Source: a virus. Taken from it: DNA of 22,533 nt. Where the stretch lies: the IMG/VR virus record IMGVR_UViG_3300032088_000099, positions 1-22,533 of that record; one strand, written 5' to 3'. Within the stretch, counting starts at the first letter, position 1. Every line of letters starts with the position of its first letter. The notes under the pieces are model-generated. The model made no database searches. It saw only the letters and a program-made list of their open reading frames with translations, and was not told where the DNA came from. Shown piece by piece: positions 14,933-22,331 of the stretch. The translations under genes and the position numbers were made by a program.

Positions 14933-16831
14933 TTAGATATCTACCAACTCACAAGCACCTGCTGTACAGGCTAGTGTTTGGCTACCAGATGTAGTATCCA
15001 CCTTTTCATATGCAGACAAAGCTGACCAATCAATCTTAGAAGGCATCTGTTTCTTGAGTTCTTCATAGGTTTCTTTATCCACATCCTGATATGGTGCTTG
15101 GGCATATGTGTGATCACTATGAGGTAGGAACGAGATACCTGAACATATGTCAAAGTTCTCATAGACCCACGCACCTACTGCCATCCACTCTGCATCCTTG
15201 ACTGTAATAGTTACAGATGGTTTGTGTTCACACCAGTGTAGTGCATAGTTCTTCCACAACTCTAGCTGCTCTAGTGCAGTCATATCATTACGAGTAACAG
15301 CACCAGATGGTGACTTGGTAGGGAAGCTAAACACTGTAGTAGAGTCAGGCTTCATCACACAAGGTTCAGCAGGGATACCACTGTCCTTCATAAACTGTGT
15401 GAGGGGGTCTTTATTATCACCACGTACAGTACGTATGTAATAGTCACTATGTCTAGCATGGATACCTGACGCACTATCAACTAGCTGTGACACTGTTCCA
15501 GAGGGTTTGACACAGGTGATAGCTGCACTGGCAGGAATACCAAGACGCTCTGCATAATCTGCATTAGTATCAATGGCAATTTGTTTCATCTTCTTTAACC
15601 ATATTTTACTATCAGAGGTCTTAGACAGTAAGTAGTTATCCATAATTCCTGTTAGTGATACACCAAGCAGTCGTTCTTCTTCTGTGTTTTTCTGCCAAAT
15701 ATTACGTAAGTAAGGCATCTTAGTAAAGGTAGACTGTGCTGTGCCAAGGATGGTAGCTAGGCGTACCTTACGTGTTAAACTATCTAGGTCATCACCCTGC
15801 CTAACAACAACCTCTGTTAGATTACAGAATTGGTAAGGACGTAGGATAATCTCAGAGCATGGGTTAGTACCCCACTCATGTCCTGTCTCTCTACGCCCAT
15901 TCATTTCTACATGCTTGTCTGCTGCTGTACGTGAGAAGATGCCACGTTCACCAGACTTAGATTCAACGAGTGACAACCACTCACGCATGAACCCTTCCAT
16001 ATCAGGCTTGTCTGTGTAGGCTACAGAGTTATTAGCCAACGCACGTTGACCCTCGTTCTCCCACCACTGACCTGACTTAGCATGTGCCATGCGTCCATCA
16101 CTAAGGTTAGATAGGCTAATCATAGCTGAACGGCGTACACCACCTACTACTACCACTTCACCAATCTTACACATGATATCGTGACACTCAATGCTAGTTA
16201 GCTTACGTCCTGCTGCACCTTTAAACTTGTCTACCACAAAGTTAAACAAGTCGTTCAATGGTTCTGGTCCACTAGCTCTACCACCAAAAGTTTTAAGCCT
16301 AGCACCTGCTGGACGAATAGCAGACAAGTCCCACTTAGGGATAATACCTGAGTACAATGTAGAGATGAGAGAGTGTAGTGCAGTGGCCCAACCCTCTTTA
16401 CTATCTTTAACTGTGATGGGTGGATTACCATACTCAAGTTGATTAGGTACTTCAGGTAACTTAGTAATAGACTGACGCTCTACTGAGAAGCCTACACCTG
16501 TACCACATAATAGAATAAACATAGCCTCATCAAAGGCACGGATGTGGTCTACTGGCAGGTAGCTACAGTTGTAGATGCAGGTGTTGTCACGATCTGCTGC
16601 TACCCCTGCTGTCATCAATGCCCTCATACTAGGCATGACTTCAAGGTTAAGGATAGCTTCTTCTATTTCTTCTAGGTCTTTACCTGATATACCTGTCTTA
16701 GCAATATAGTTTATGTATCGTTGTACTGTTTCAACCCAAGTCTCTCGCCTGTTCTCATCTTCTAGCCATCGTGCGTAACGGCTGGTAGCAATGAAGGTCT
16801 GGTAGTCTGTTGGTAGGTAGTTGCTTATCAT
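14933..16831 (-). CDS. nrdJ: Adenosylcobalamin-dependent (class II) ribonucleotide reductase
   Basis: A 632-residue enzyme that reduces ribonucleotides to deoxyribonucleotides using B12. Family features visible: TNPCSEI at 322-328 with the thiyl-radical Cys C325 and E327; C336 eleven residues later as one redox-active Cys; C85 or C89 as its likely partner; CVKPSGTVSQL at 440-450, the phosphate-binding PSGT motif; and C622/C627 near the C-terminus as the shuttle pair (CxxxxC). The C325-C336 spacing equals C408-C419 of the Lactobacillus monomeric RTPR. It is shorter than that enzyme (739), as phage NrdJ usually are. It needs no second subunit or oxygen. It overlaps the upstream MazG gene by four bases (ATGA), with RBS GGGGGA before ATG 16831. 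It supplies dNTPs for phage replication. Symbol by motif recognition. Confidence 0.95.
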   Translation of the reverse strand: MISNYLPTDYQTFIATSRYARWLEDENRRETWVETVQRYINYIAKTGISGKDLEEIEEAILNLEVMPSMRALMTAGVAADRDNTCIYNCSYLPVDHIRAFDEAMFILLCGTGVGFSVERQSITKLPEVPNQLEYGNPPITVKDSKEGWATALHSLISTLYSGIIPKWDLSAIRPAGARLKTFGGRASGPEPLNDLFNFVVDKFKGAAGRKLTSIECHDIMCKIGEVVVVGGVRRSAMISLSNLSDGRMAHAKSGQWWENEGQRALANNSVAYTDKPDMEGFMREWLSLVESKSGERGIFSRTAADKHVEMNGRRETGHEWGTNPCSEIILRPYQFCNLTEVVVRQGDDLDSLTRKVRLATILGTAQSTFTKMPYLRNIWQKNTEEERLLGVSLTGIMDNYLLSKTSDSKIWLKKMKQIAIDTNADYAERLGIPASAAITCVKPSGTVSQLVDSASGIHARHSDYYIRTVRGDNKDPLTQFMKDSGIPAEPCVMKPDSTTVFSFPTKSPSGAVTRNDMTALEQLELWKNYALHWCEHKPSVTITVKDAEWMAVGAWVYENFDICSGISFLPHSDHTYAQAPYQDVDKETYEELKKQMPSKIDWSALSAYEKVDTTSGSQTLACTAGACELVDI

Positions 16832-17157
16832 CTATTGTCCCCCTCTCCATGCAGTGTTCCTGCTTCTTGTCGTTTCTTTAACTTTTCTATATTCATCTCT
16901 GCAATAGTTTGGAGTGATAGACCACAATCATGGGCCAACGCTGCTAACATCCATAGTACGTCACCCATCTCTGCTGCAATAGCTTGCTTCTGATCCTGCA
17001 TTGGTATCTCATCACGCATCATCTTAGCAATCTTACCTGCTACCTCGCCAGCCTCTTCAGCAAGACCTAAGGCTGCATAGGATACAGCATATTTCTTAGG
17101 GTACACGGCTGTCTTTAACGCACCTATCTGGTACTCGTAGAAGTTCATCATTACCAA
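16828..17157 (-). CDS. MazG-type nucleotide pyrophosphohydrolase
   Basis: A 109-residue protein with the MazG metal-binding pattern: EEAGE at 34-38 (E34, E35, E38) and EMGDVLWML at 63-71 (E63, D66). These enzymes hydrolyse NTPs or related nucleotides to NMP and pyrophosphate; in phages they are proposed to alter nucleotide pools or alarmone levels. The start ATG 17157 overlaps the DUF3310 stop; ATGs at codons 3 and 4 are alternatives. The stop overlaps the RNR start in ATGA, so MazG and RNR are translationally coupled nucleotide-pool genes. Confidence 0.92.
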   Translation of the reverse strand: MVMMNFYEYQIGALKTAVYPKKYAVSYAALGLAEEAGEVAGKIAKMMRDEIPMQDQKQAIAAEMGDVLWMLAALAHDCGLSLQTIAEMNIEKLKKRQEAGTLHGEGDNR

Positions 17158-17465
17158 TTCACTCCTTTGGTTTTCTTCATCAGTTCAATCATCTTATCTA
17201 AATACCATGCAGCTTTCTCAGCATCTTCAATAGGATTACCCTTCTTCCATAAGCGTGAACCTGTGTACTTGAGAAGATTGCCATGACAATAGCTGATAGC
17301 TTCATATGCACCTAATACATCTACGATGTAATCAATGGTTTCAATCTCACCCTCTGCATAATGGGCAGGGCTATTCACCATGTCTCTATCTTTATTATCT
17401 AGCTCTTCTGCTTTAGCTTTCATGTATTGTTCATGCCCTAAAGGGATACCAAAGGTGGTTGCCAT
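17151..17465 (-). CDS. DUF3310 protein
   Basis: A 104-residue protein. The core at residues 29-97 matches the DUF3310 pattern common in phages: MVNSPAHYAEGEIETIDYIV, then KYTGSRLWKKGNPIEDAEKA and WYLDKMIEL. Function is not established; members are usually near nucleotide-metabolism and replication genes, as here. ATG 17465 lies 28 bases inside the exonuclease gene with an AGGAG about ten bases upstream. An internal ATG at codon 15 is a weaker alternative. The stop overlaps the MazG start. Confidence 0.85.
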   Translation of the reverse strand: MATTFGIPLGHEQYMKAKAEELDNKDRDMVNSPAHYAEGEIETIDYIVDVLGAYEAISYCHGNLLKYTGSRLWKKGNPIEDAEKAAWYLDKMIELMKKTKGVNW

Positions 17466-18163
17466 AGTTTTACTTCTCCTGTCTCTGTGTTGTACTCACC
17501 ATCACGTAGGATACGTGCTAGTCGTGCGTTTTCTAATGCTACTTCTTCAGATAAACCCTTACTCTTAAACGCAGCAACCACCGTATCCCACGTACAACCA
17601 GATGATAAAAGTTTATTAGCAGTCTTGGGGCCAACAGTTGGACAGCCGCTGTAGTTATCTGTACTGTCCCCAACCAGAGTTTGGAAAAGGAAATTGTAGT
17701 TAGCTTCTGCTTCAGAGATCGTAGCCAGTTCACCATTAATCCAATGCTGTGCTGGTATAGTGAGTAGGTCTTTGTCTTCAGACCAGATAATAGTATCTGG
17801 ATTTTTAGTAGCCAGTATTCCAAGAACATCATCAGCCTCCAAGTTTCTGTACATTATTGTATTATATTTAGATGTAAGGTATTCCCTAGCCCAGCCAAGT
17901 AGCATGGGCTTACGTGTATCCTTACGATTAGCCTTGTAGTAGGGTGCTACATCCTTACGAAAGTTAGCCTTGTCACTTAGTGTAATGATACAATCCTGAG
18001 CAGGAGCATCCATTAACTTATGTATCTGATCCTCTAGTCGTGCTTCTACATCAGGCTCAAAGGCATGTAGTGACCACAGACCATCACCCCAATTGATTGG
18101 TGTCTCAGCAGATGCAGCAGCCTTGTAAGCAATGATGTCACCATCAATAAGCAGTAGGGTCAT
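17438..18163 (-). CDS. 5'-3' exonuclease, T7 gp6-like (FEN/PIN-type)
   Basis: A 241-residue nuclease. Metal-binding acidic residues are visible in family order: DGD at 7-9, EADD at 109-112, SEDKD at 128-132 and GDSTDN at 165-170. A helix-hairpin-helix-type GCPTVGPKTANKLL follows at 173-186. A conserved basic patch (YKANRKDTR, about 76-84) contacts DNA phosphate in this family. It corresponds to T7 gene 6 exonuclease, which degrades host DNA and removes RNA primers. The C-terminus is shorter than in T7 gp6 (about 300). Start ATG 18163 has a strong RBS (GAGGAG, seven bases upstream) inside the end of the preceding small membrane-protein gene (20-base overlap). Confidence 0.93.
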   Translation of the reverse strand: MTLLLIDGDIIAYKAAASAETPINWGDGLWSLHAFEPDVEARLEDQIHKLMDAPAQDCIITLSDKANFRKDVAPYYKANRKDTRKPMLLGWAREYLTSKYNTIMYRNLEADDVLGILATKNPDTIIWSEDKDLLTIPAQHWINGELATISEAEANYNFLFQTLVGDSTDNYSGCPTVGPKTANKLLSSGCTWDTVVAAFKSKGLSEEVALENARLARILRDGEYNTETGEVKLWQPPLVSL

Positions 18164-18326
18164 CGTTAATCTCCTCTTCTTTCTCAGTCTTACGTAGTAT
18201 ACGCAGCCCTGTCTGTACCTGAATGTAGTCTAGGTATGCCTCAACAATCCACTTAACACTGAGACAAATACTCACACTCATAAACGAACAGGTTAGTATT
18301 AGTTTCCATACAAAATCAAAGTCCAT
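18144..18326 (-). CDS. Small single-span membrane protein (60 residues)
   Basis: The frame is open from 18386, but ATG 18326 is the likely start because AAAGGA lies about eight bases before it; the extension upstream would overlap the previous gene far more. The protein starts MDFDFVWKLILTCSFMSVSI and has one hydrophobic segment (about 8-31), then a charged tail (RILRKTEKEEEINDD). It overlaps the GIY-YIG gene by 11 bases and the exonuclease gene by 20. No family recognised. A short protein of this kind could be an inner-membrane host-takeover factor or a holin-like protein, but nothing here shows it. Confidence 0.55.
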   Translation of the reverse strand: MDFDFVWKLILTCSFMSVSICLSVKWIVEAYLDYIQVQTGLRILRKTEKEEEINDDPTAY

Positions 18327-18873
18327 TAAGAATATCCTTTGCTTCCTTAACTGTGATGTTGAACCACTCGTTCTTCTTCTCTCCAATTAGTTCAGCCAGA
18401 ACATGAGCTTCACGTTCAGCCTCTGCTCTGTCATTGGAAAATATACTGTGTTCTAGTTTGTAGTTTCTAAATGGAGAATAGGTTTGATAATCTTTCAACC
18501 TATCTTCAGCAAGGATAGCCTTACCAATCTTAACCCAGTCAGGCCAAGCAGAGTTAGTTATGATGTATACATTTCCTTCCTTGATAGCATCAAACTTAGC
18601 TAAGGTTCCTTTCTTAATCTTCTTGATTAAGTTCCTAGCACGTTCAATGGGTATCTGGTAGGCTCTAGTACAAGGCTTACACATATAACGTCTGTTCTTC
18701 TGAAAACCTTCATACCAGTTACTATCATTTAACTCTACATCACAATGGTTACAAGTCTTAGTGGGTGTCTGCCCAGTTGTTTCCGTACTTGTACTCGCTA
18801 TCAAGTCTGCATCTGAACTTGAAGTGTCTTTCAACGTCCCGCATACATTGAAGAATAACTCGCCCTGCTTCAT
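18316..18873 (-). CDS. Zinc-ribbon plus GIY-YIG (T5orf172-like) endonuclease
   Basis: The 185-residue frame has a C4 zinc-binding site (CNHC at 41-44, CKPC at 65-68) and then a GIY-YIG-type domain at about 100-182. That domain shows NVYIITN (101-107), VKIGKA (114-119), conserved R125, an acidic/His helix (AEAEREAHVLAEL) and EWF at 169-171. The pattern is that of T5orf172/Mug113 nucleases. Frames opened at ATG 18873 overlap the polymerase gene by 116 bases, and the recognisable domains begin directly after the polymerase stop. Residues 1-38 are therefore merely polymerase codons read in another frame. The true start may be this ATG (AAGGGA upstream) or a TTG at 18804. A free-standing homing-type endonuclease next to the DNA polymerase gene is the likeliest explanation. 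Function unproven. Confidence 0.75.
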   Translation of the reverse strand: MKQGELFFNVCGTLKDTSSSDADLIASTSTETTGQTPTKTCNHCDVELNDSNWYEGFQKNRRYMCKPCTRAYQIPIERARNLIKKIKKGTLAKFDAIKEGNVYIITNSAWPDWVKIGKAILAEDRLKDYQTYSPFRNYKLEHSIFSNDRAEAEREAHVLAELIGEKKNEWFNITVKEAKDILNGL

Positions 18874-20464
18874 CTTCCTGTCCCTTCTTTACTACTACTT
18901 GAACTTCATCATGGATGAACGCTACAATCTGTGCGTCCAACTTGGATTGCTTGATAGCACGTGAGATAAACACGTACCATGTCTTACAGATTATAGCACC
19001 AGCACTCTGTAGTAGAGTGTTCAGTGCAGCATGGCTGTGTCGGATAGGAATGATACGCCCATCCAATCCCTTGACAAACCCACGCTCATCAGCGGCCTTG
19101 GCTACAGCATCCTTGAGATACTTAAGGGCTGGTAGTTTAGCAAGGAACTTCTTCTTGATTGCCTTACCTTCCTTCGCACCCTTGCCTATGATCTTGCCTG
19201 TCTTCTCATCACCTGAGCCGTACAGGAATCCATAGATGAATGTCTTGGCTTGGTTACGTGACTCCAGACCAGCCGCCTTCTGGTTAGCGGTATGAATGTC
19301 ACCATTCAAGACCACATCAGCATACGATCCATCGTCATAAGCAGCCATATAATGAGCAAGACAACGTAACTCAAGACCACTAGCATCAGCACCAAGTAAA
19401 CTATACCCGCTAGGAGAGATGAATAATTCTCTACACTCCTTGCCATACGGCGCACCAACGCTTGGTATCTGTGCTGTGTTAGGATTGGAATGAGTACAAC
19501 GAGAGGTGACAGCACCCATATGATTGACACGTCCATGAATCTTTCCACCCCTCTCCATCTTCAGCCATGCTTGCTTACCTGTAGCTAGTTGGCCTATGCG
19601 TTTATTGAGTAGTAGGTACTCTTGTAATAGCCTAGCCTCTGGCAGATCAATACCAGACAGGACAGTCTCATCTACCTTAGGCTCACCACTGTCAGTGAAC
19701 GCTTTGGGTTTCCAACCACGCTTCATTAGTCGGTCAGCAATCTGCTGCCGTGATGCAGGGTTGAATGGGATAGTCTTGGTCTTTGTCTTTAGCTCAATGA
19801 TAGTAGGCTCAAAGGTACTGACTAACTCATCCTCAATGTCAGACCTACGTTGTGCTAGTCTACTGTAAAGAGCCTGAGCTTCCTTTACATTAAAGTCAAA
19901 GCCATGCTCTTGTTGTTGTAGTAGTAGGGTATGGATTTCAGCTTCTAGGTCTAGTGCCAATTGGCTGAAATTTTTCTCCATAATTTTACGATACAGTTTG
20001 TTTGTAACTGCTGTGTCTTGGATGCAGTAGTCGAGCATCTCAGGGGTATATGCTGCAAAGCTCTCGCTGCCACTATTGTAATCACCTTTTAATTCTCCTA
20101 GTCTAATGCCCCATGCCTTAAGTGAGTGACTACCTATTAGTTTCTGAGGGAAGTTACTCCCCTTGTTTAACTTGAAGTCAATCTCTTTTACATCAGGCCA
20201 TACTGTTCTAGAGTATACCAACGTATCAATGACCTCACCCTTGTAGGTGTAGCCATGTAGTTTCTTTATCACACGCAGGTCATAGTCAGTAATATTATGA
20301 CCAATGAGTGTCTTTGCTTTGTCCATAAAGTCCAAGGCTTCCTGCGTCTGTGTTGGGTCAAAGGTGTGTACCTCATCAGTGTCAACATCTCTGAAGACGT
20401 GACACCATACCTGAGTTACCTCATCTAGTAAGTTGTCTGCTTCTATATCCCATATGTATTTCAT
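18758..20464 (-). CDS. DNA polymerase, T7 gp5-like family A
   Basis: From ATG 20464 (RBS GGAG seven bases upstream) the protein has 568 residues; the frame is open five codons further to a GTG, but that would place the RBS inside the gene. The 3'-5' exonuclease has D6/E8 (DIEAD), D62 (HNITDYD) and D150 (CIQDTAV). Polymerase motif A is at 359-367 (ADASGLELR, D360). Motif B, RNQAKTFIYGFLYG (403-416), has Tyr at the sugar-discrimination position. Motif C is HDE at 518-520. The C-terminus reads LDSEYKYGNNWADTH and matches the T7 end LDTEGKMGPNWAICH, so it is complete. It is about 136 residues shorter than T7 gp5. The main loss is between STFEP and FNPASRQ, where T7 has its thioredoxin-binding insertion. 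It works with the adjacent primase-helicase. Confidence 0.96.
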   Translation of the reverse strand: MKYIWDIEADNLLDEVTQVWCHVFRDVDTDEVHTFDPTQTQEALDFMDKAKTLIGHNITDYDLRVIKKLHGYTYKGEVIDTLVYSRTVWPDVKEIDFKLNKGSNFPQKLIGSHSLKAWGIRLGELKGDYNSGSESFAAYTPEMLDYCIQDTAVTNKLYRKIMEKNFSQLALDLEAEIHTLLLQQQEHGFDFNVKEAQALYSRLAQRRSDIEDELVSTFEPTIIELKTKTKTIPFNPASRQQIADRLMKRGWKPKAFTDSGEPKVDETVLSGIDLPEARLLQEYLLLNKRIGQLATGKQAWLKMERGGKIHGRVNHMGAVTSRCTHSNPNTAQIPSVGAPYGKECRELFISPSGYSLLGADASGLELRCLAHYMAAYDDGSYADVVLNGDIHTANQKAAGLESRNQAKTFIYGFLYGSGDEKTGKIIGKGAKEGKAIKKKFLAKLPALKYLKDAVAKAADERGFVKGLDGRIIPIRHSHAALNTLLQSAGAIICKTWYVFISRAIKQSKLDAQIVAFIHDEVQVVVKKGQEDEAGRVILQCMRDVERHFKFRCRLDSEYKYGNNWADTH

Positions 20465-20482
20465 ACCGTGTCTCCGCACTAG

Positions 20483-22093
20483 TTAAAAGTCTATCTCTAC
20501 CTCATCCTCATCGTCCCAGTATGTCTCAGTCATCCTTCCTGTATCTGCTGAGTAGGACAAGTGACAGGCTATGCCTGTATCTCCTGACCATCTGTTCTTT
20601 AACACCCTGACATCACTGATGTTAGAGTTGTCCTTGTCCTGCTGGTTACGTTCAAGTCCGATAACAATATCAGATAGCTGACCGATAGCAGCACTACCAC
20701 GTAGCTGGGCAAGTGATGTCTGTGCGCCATCCTCATGTCCTCTGTCACCTGATGGACGCTTGAGGTGTGAGATCAGGATCATACCACAGTTCAACTCCTC
20801 AACTAAACCACGTAGCTTAGTCATGGTGTTGTCAATGATACGCCTTTCATCACCACCCTCTAGTCCTGACACCACGATACTGATGTGGTCTAGGACAATG
20901 AAGTTACAACCACAACCACGTACAAGATAACGTATCTTAGATAGTAGATTGTCGCTATCGGTGCTACCCCAGTGGTCATACAAGTACACCCTGCCTGAAC
21001 CTACGGTAGCATCAAAGGCTTCCTTCATCTCTTCTGTTGATACATCCTCGTTACTCTGTAGGTGTAGCAACCTGTTCATCTCAATAGACATAAGACCTAG
21101 GGCAGTACGCTTTACGTTCTCCTCTAGGGCTATGTAGCCTACTGTCTCACCATTCTTAATGAGACTGTGTGCTAACTCACGTGCTAGTTGAGACTTCCCA
21201 ATTCCCGATCCTGCTGTCAGGGTAACGATCTCACCCTTACGACAACCACCCACCTTCTCATTGAGTCCGGTGTATGGGTATGGGATAGAGGCACGTTCAT
21301 CTACTGATGTGACCACATCCCACAGGTCAGTACCTGATACGATACCATCAGGCCGGAATGTCTTAGCACCCCACACTGCATTGATTAGTTCCTCTGTACG
21401 CCCAGCCTGAAGCATATCACTAGCATCCTTGAGAGGAAGCTTGGCAATCTTAGCCTTGTTGGGTGGTAGGATAGAAGCTACATCAAGTGCAGCAGCCTGA
21501 CCAACATCATCATTGTCAAACATAAGGATGATACTGTCGTACTTACTAAGCCATTCGATTGAACGTCCAATAGCTCTCTTAGCACTGTCTATGCCTGAGG
21601 GTATGCTAACGACAGGCCACTTGTTACCAAAGGCTTGGCTAAGTGACAGGGCATCAAGCTCACCCTCGACAATAGTAATCATCTTACCACCATCACGGCA
21701 TAGGTTCTGACCATACAGGCCAGCCTTCTTTAAGTCACCGATAACGGTGAAGTCCTTGTTGGGAAAGCGTACCTTCTGTGCCTGTAGTGTACCGTGATCG
21801 TCATAGTAGTTGGCTACTTGTACCTTGCTACCATGATACTCAGACACACCATACTTCCAGTGTTTAGATGTAGCCTCGCTGATCCTACGCTTACCGAAAG
21901 CTTGGGGCGTGACCTCTAGGAAGTTAGCATTTGCTTTCGGCATTACCATCTCCTGTATCTCCTGCCCATCAGCAGGGGTTAGCGTCTGACAAGAAAAGCA
22001 GTAGTGATTACCGTTGCTGTATAAAGCATTGGCATCACTACTACCACAGTGAGGACAGGCTTCATGCCTGATGAACTCACTATCCTCTTGCAT
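20483..22093 (-). CDS. DNA primase-helicase, T7 gp4-like
   Basis: A 536-residue two-part enzyme. The primase zinc ribbon has C13, C16, C32 and C35 (CPHC...CFSC). The TOPRIM part has E143 (VEGELDAL) and DND at 193-195. The RecA-type helicase has Walker A GSGIGKS (295-301), the catalytic glutamates IALEEN (321-326), Walker B FIVLDH (398-403), LRGSAAIGQLSD (464-475) and the arginine-finger region KNRWSGDTGIA (499-509). The acidic C-terminal tail DDEDEVEIDF ends in Phe, as in T7 gp4, where the tail binds the DNA polymerase. It unwinds the fork and makes lagging-strand primers. ATG 22093 has AGGA eight bases upstream and lies 14 bases inside the preceding small gene. The polymerase ATG follows 18 bases after the stop. 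Confidence 0.96.
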   Translation of the reverse strand: MQEDSEFIRHEACPHCGSSDANALYSNGNHYCFSCQTLTPADGQEIQEMVMPKANANFLEVTPQAFGKRRISEATSKHWKYGVSEYHGSKVQVANYYDDHGTLQAQKVRFPNKDFTVIGDLKKAGLYGQNLCRDGGKMITIVEGELDALSLSQAFGNKWPVVSIPSGIDSAKRAIGRSIEWLSKYDSIILMFDNDDVGQAAALDVASILPPNKAKIAKLPLKDASDMLQAGRTEELINAVWGAKTFRPDGIVSGTDLWDVVTSVDERASIPYPYTGLNEKVGGCRKGEIVTLTAGSGIGKSQLARELAHSLIKNGETVGYIALEENVKRTALGLMSIEMNRLLHLQSNEDVSTEEMKEAFDATVGSGRVYLYDHWGSTDSDNLLSKIRYLVRGCGCNFIVLDHISIVVSGLEGGDERRIIDNTMTKLRGLVEELNCGMILISHLKRPSGDRGHEDGAQTSLAQLRGSAAIGQLSDIVIGLERNQQDKDNSNISDVRVLKNRWSGDTGIACHLSYSADTGRMTETYWDDEDEVEIDF

Positions 22094-22331
22094 CCAACTC
22101 TTCCTCTAAGATTGTAGACATCATGCGTAACCCATCTGCAATCCTAGATAGTTCGGGATCAGGATACTTATCAGCATCATGGCACATCGCATAAGCCATG
22201 TCATCATAGTCTACTGCTTCGTGAAACTCCAAGTCATCCATGTATACTGAGAAGCTCAGGCCATTCTTAGTGAACTCAGCCTGTAGATCAACCTCAGATA
22301 CAATCTCTTCTACTGTGTCAATGACACTCAT
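22080..22331 (-). CDS. Small acidic hypothetical protein (83 residues)
   Basis: The frame is open from 22391, but ATG 22331 is chosen. It forms TAATG with the endonuclease I stop and has GGAG eight bases upstream. The resulting protein (MSVIDTVEEIVSEVDLQAEF at the start) is strongly acidic, with segments such as YMDDLEFHEAVDYDDMAYA and a helical end MMSTILEEELDARG. I recognise no family. Acidic proteins near early genes in T7-like phages are sometimes DNA mimics or host inhibitors, but there is no direct evidence for this. It overlaps the primase-helicase start by 14 bases. Confidence 0.7.
   Translation of the reverse strand: MSVIDTVEEIVSEVDLQAEFTKNGLSFSVYMDDLEFHEAVDYDDMAYAMCHDADKYPDPELSRIADGLRMMSTILEEELDARG

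Noticed and set aside
14971-15174. 67-codon minus-strand frame
   Set aside because: It is an alternative frame of the C-terminal part of the RNR gene.
17755-17769. TACTCACTATA on the minus strand, similar to the T7 promoter core
   Set aside because: It lies in the middle of the exonuclease gene, encodes conserved-looking residues (DLLTIP), and lacks the GGG start region. Probably chance.
17539-17832. 97-codon minus-strand frame
   Set aside because: It is a second frame within the exonuclease gene, whose catalytic motifs are intact.
20465-20479. GTG start five codons upstream for the DNA polymerase
   Set aside because: Its first codons would contain the GGAG ribosome-binding site that is well placed for ATG 20464, and homologues start with the KYIWDIEA-type segment.
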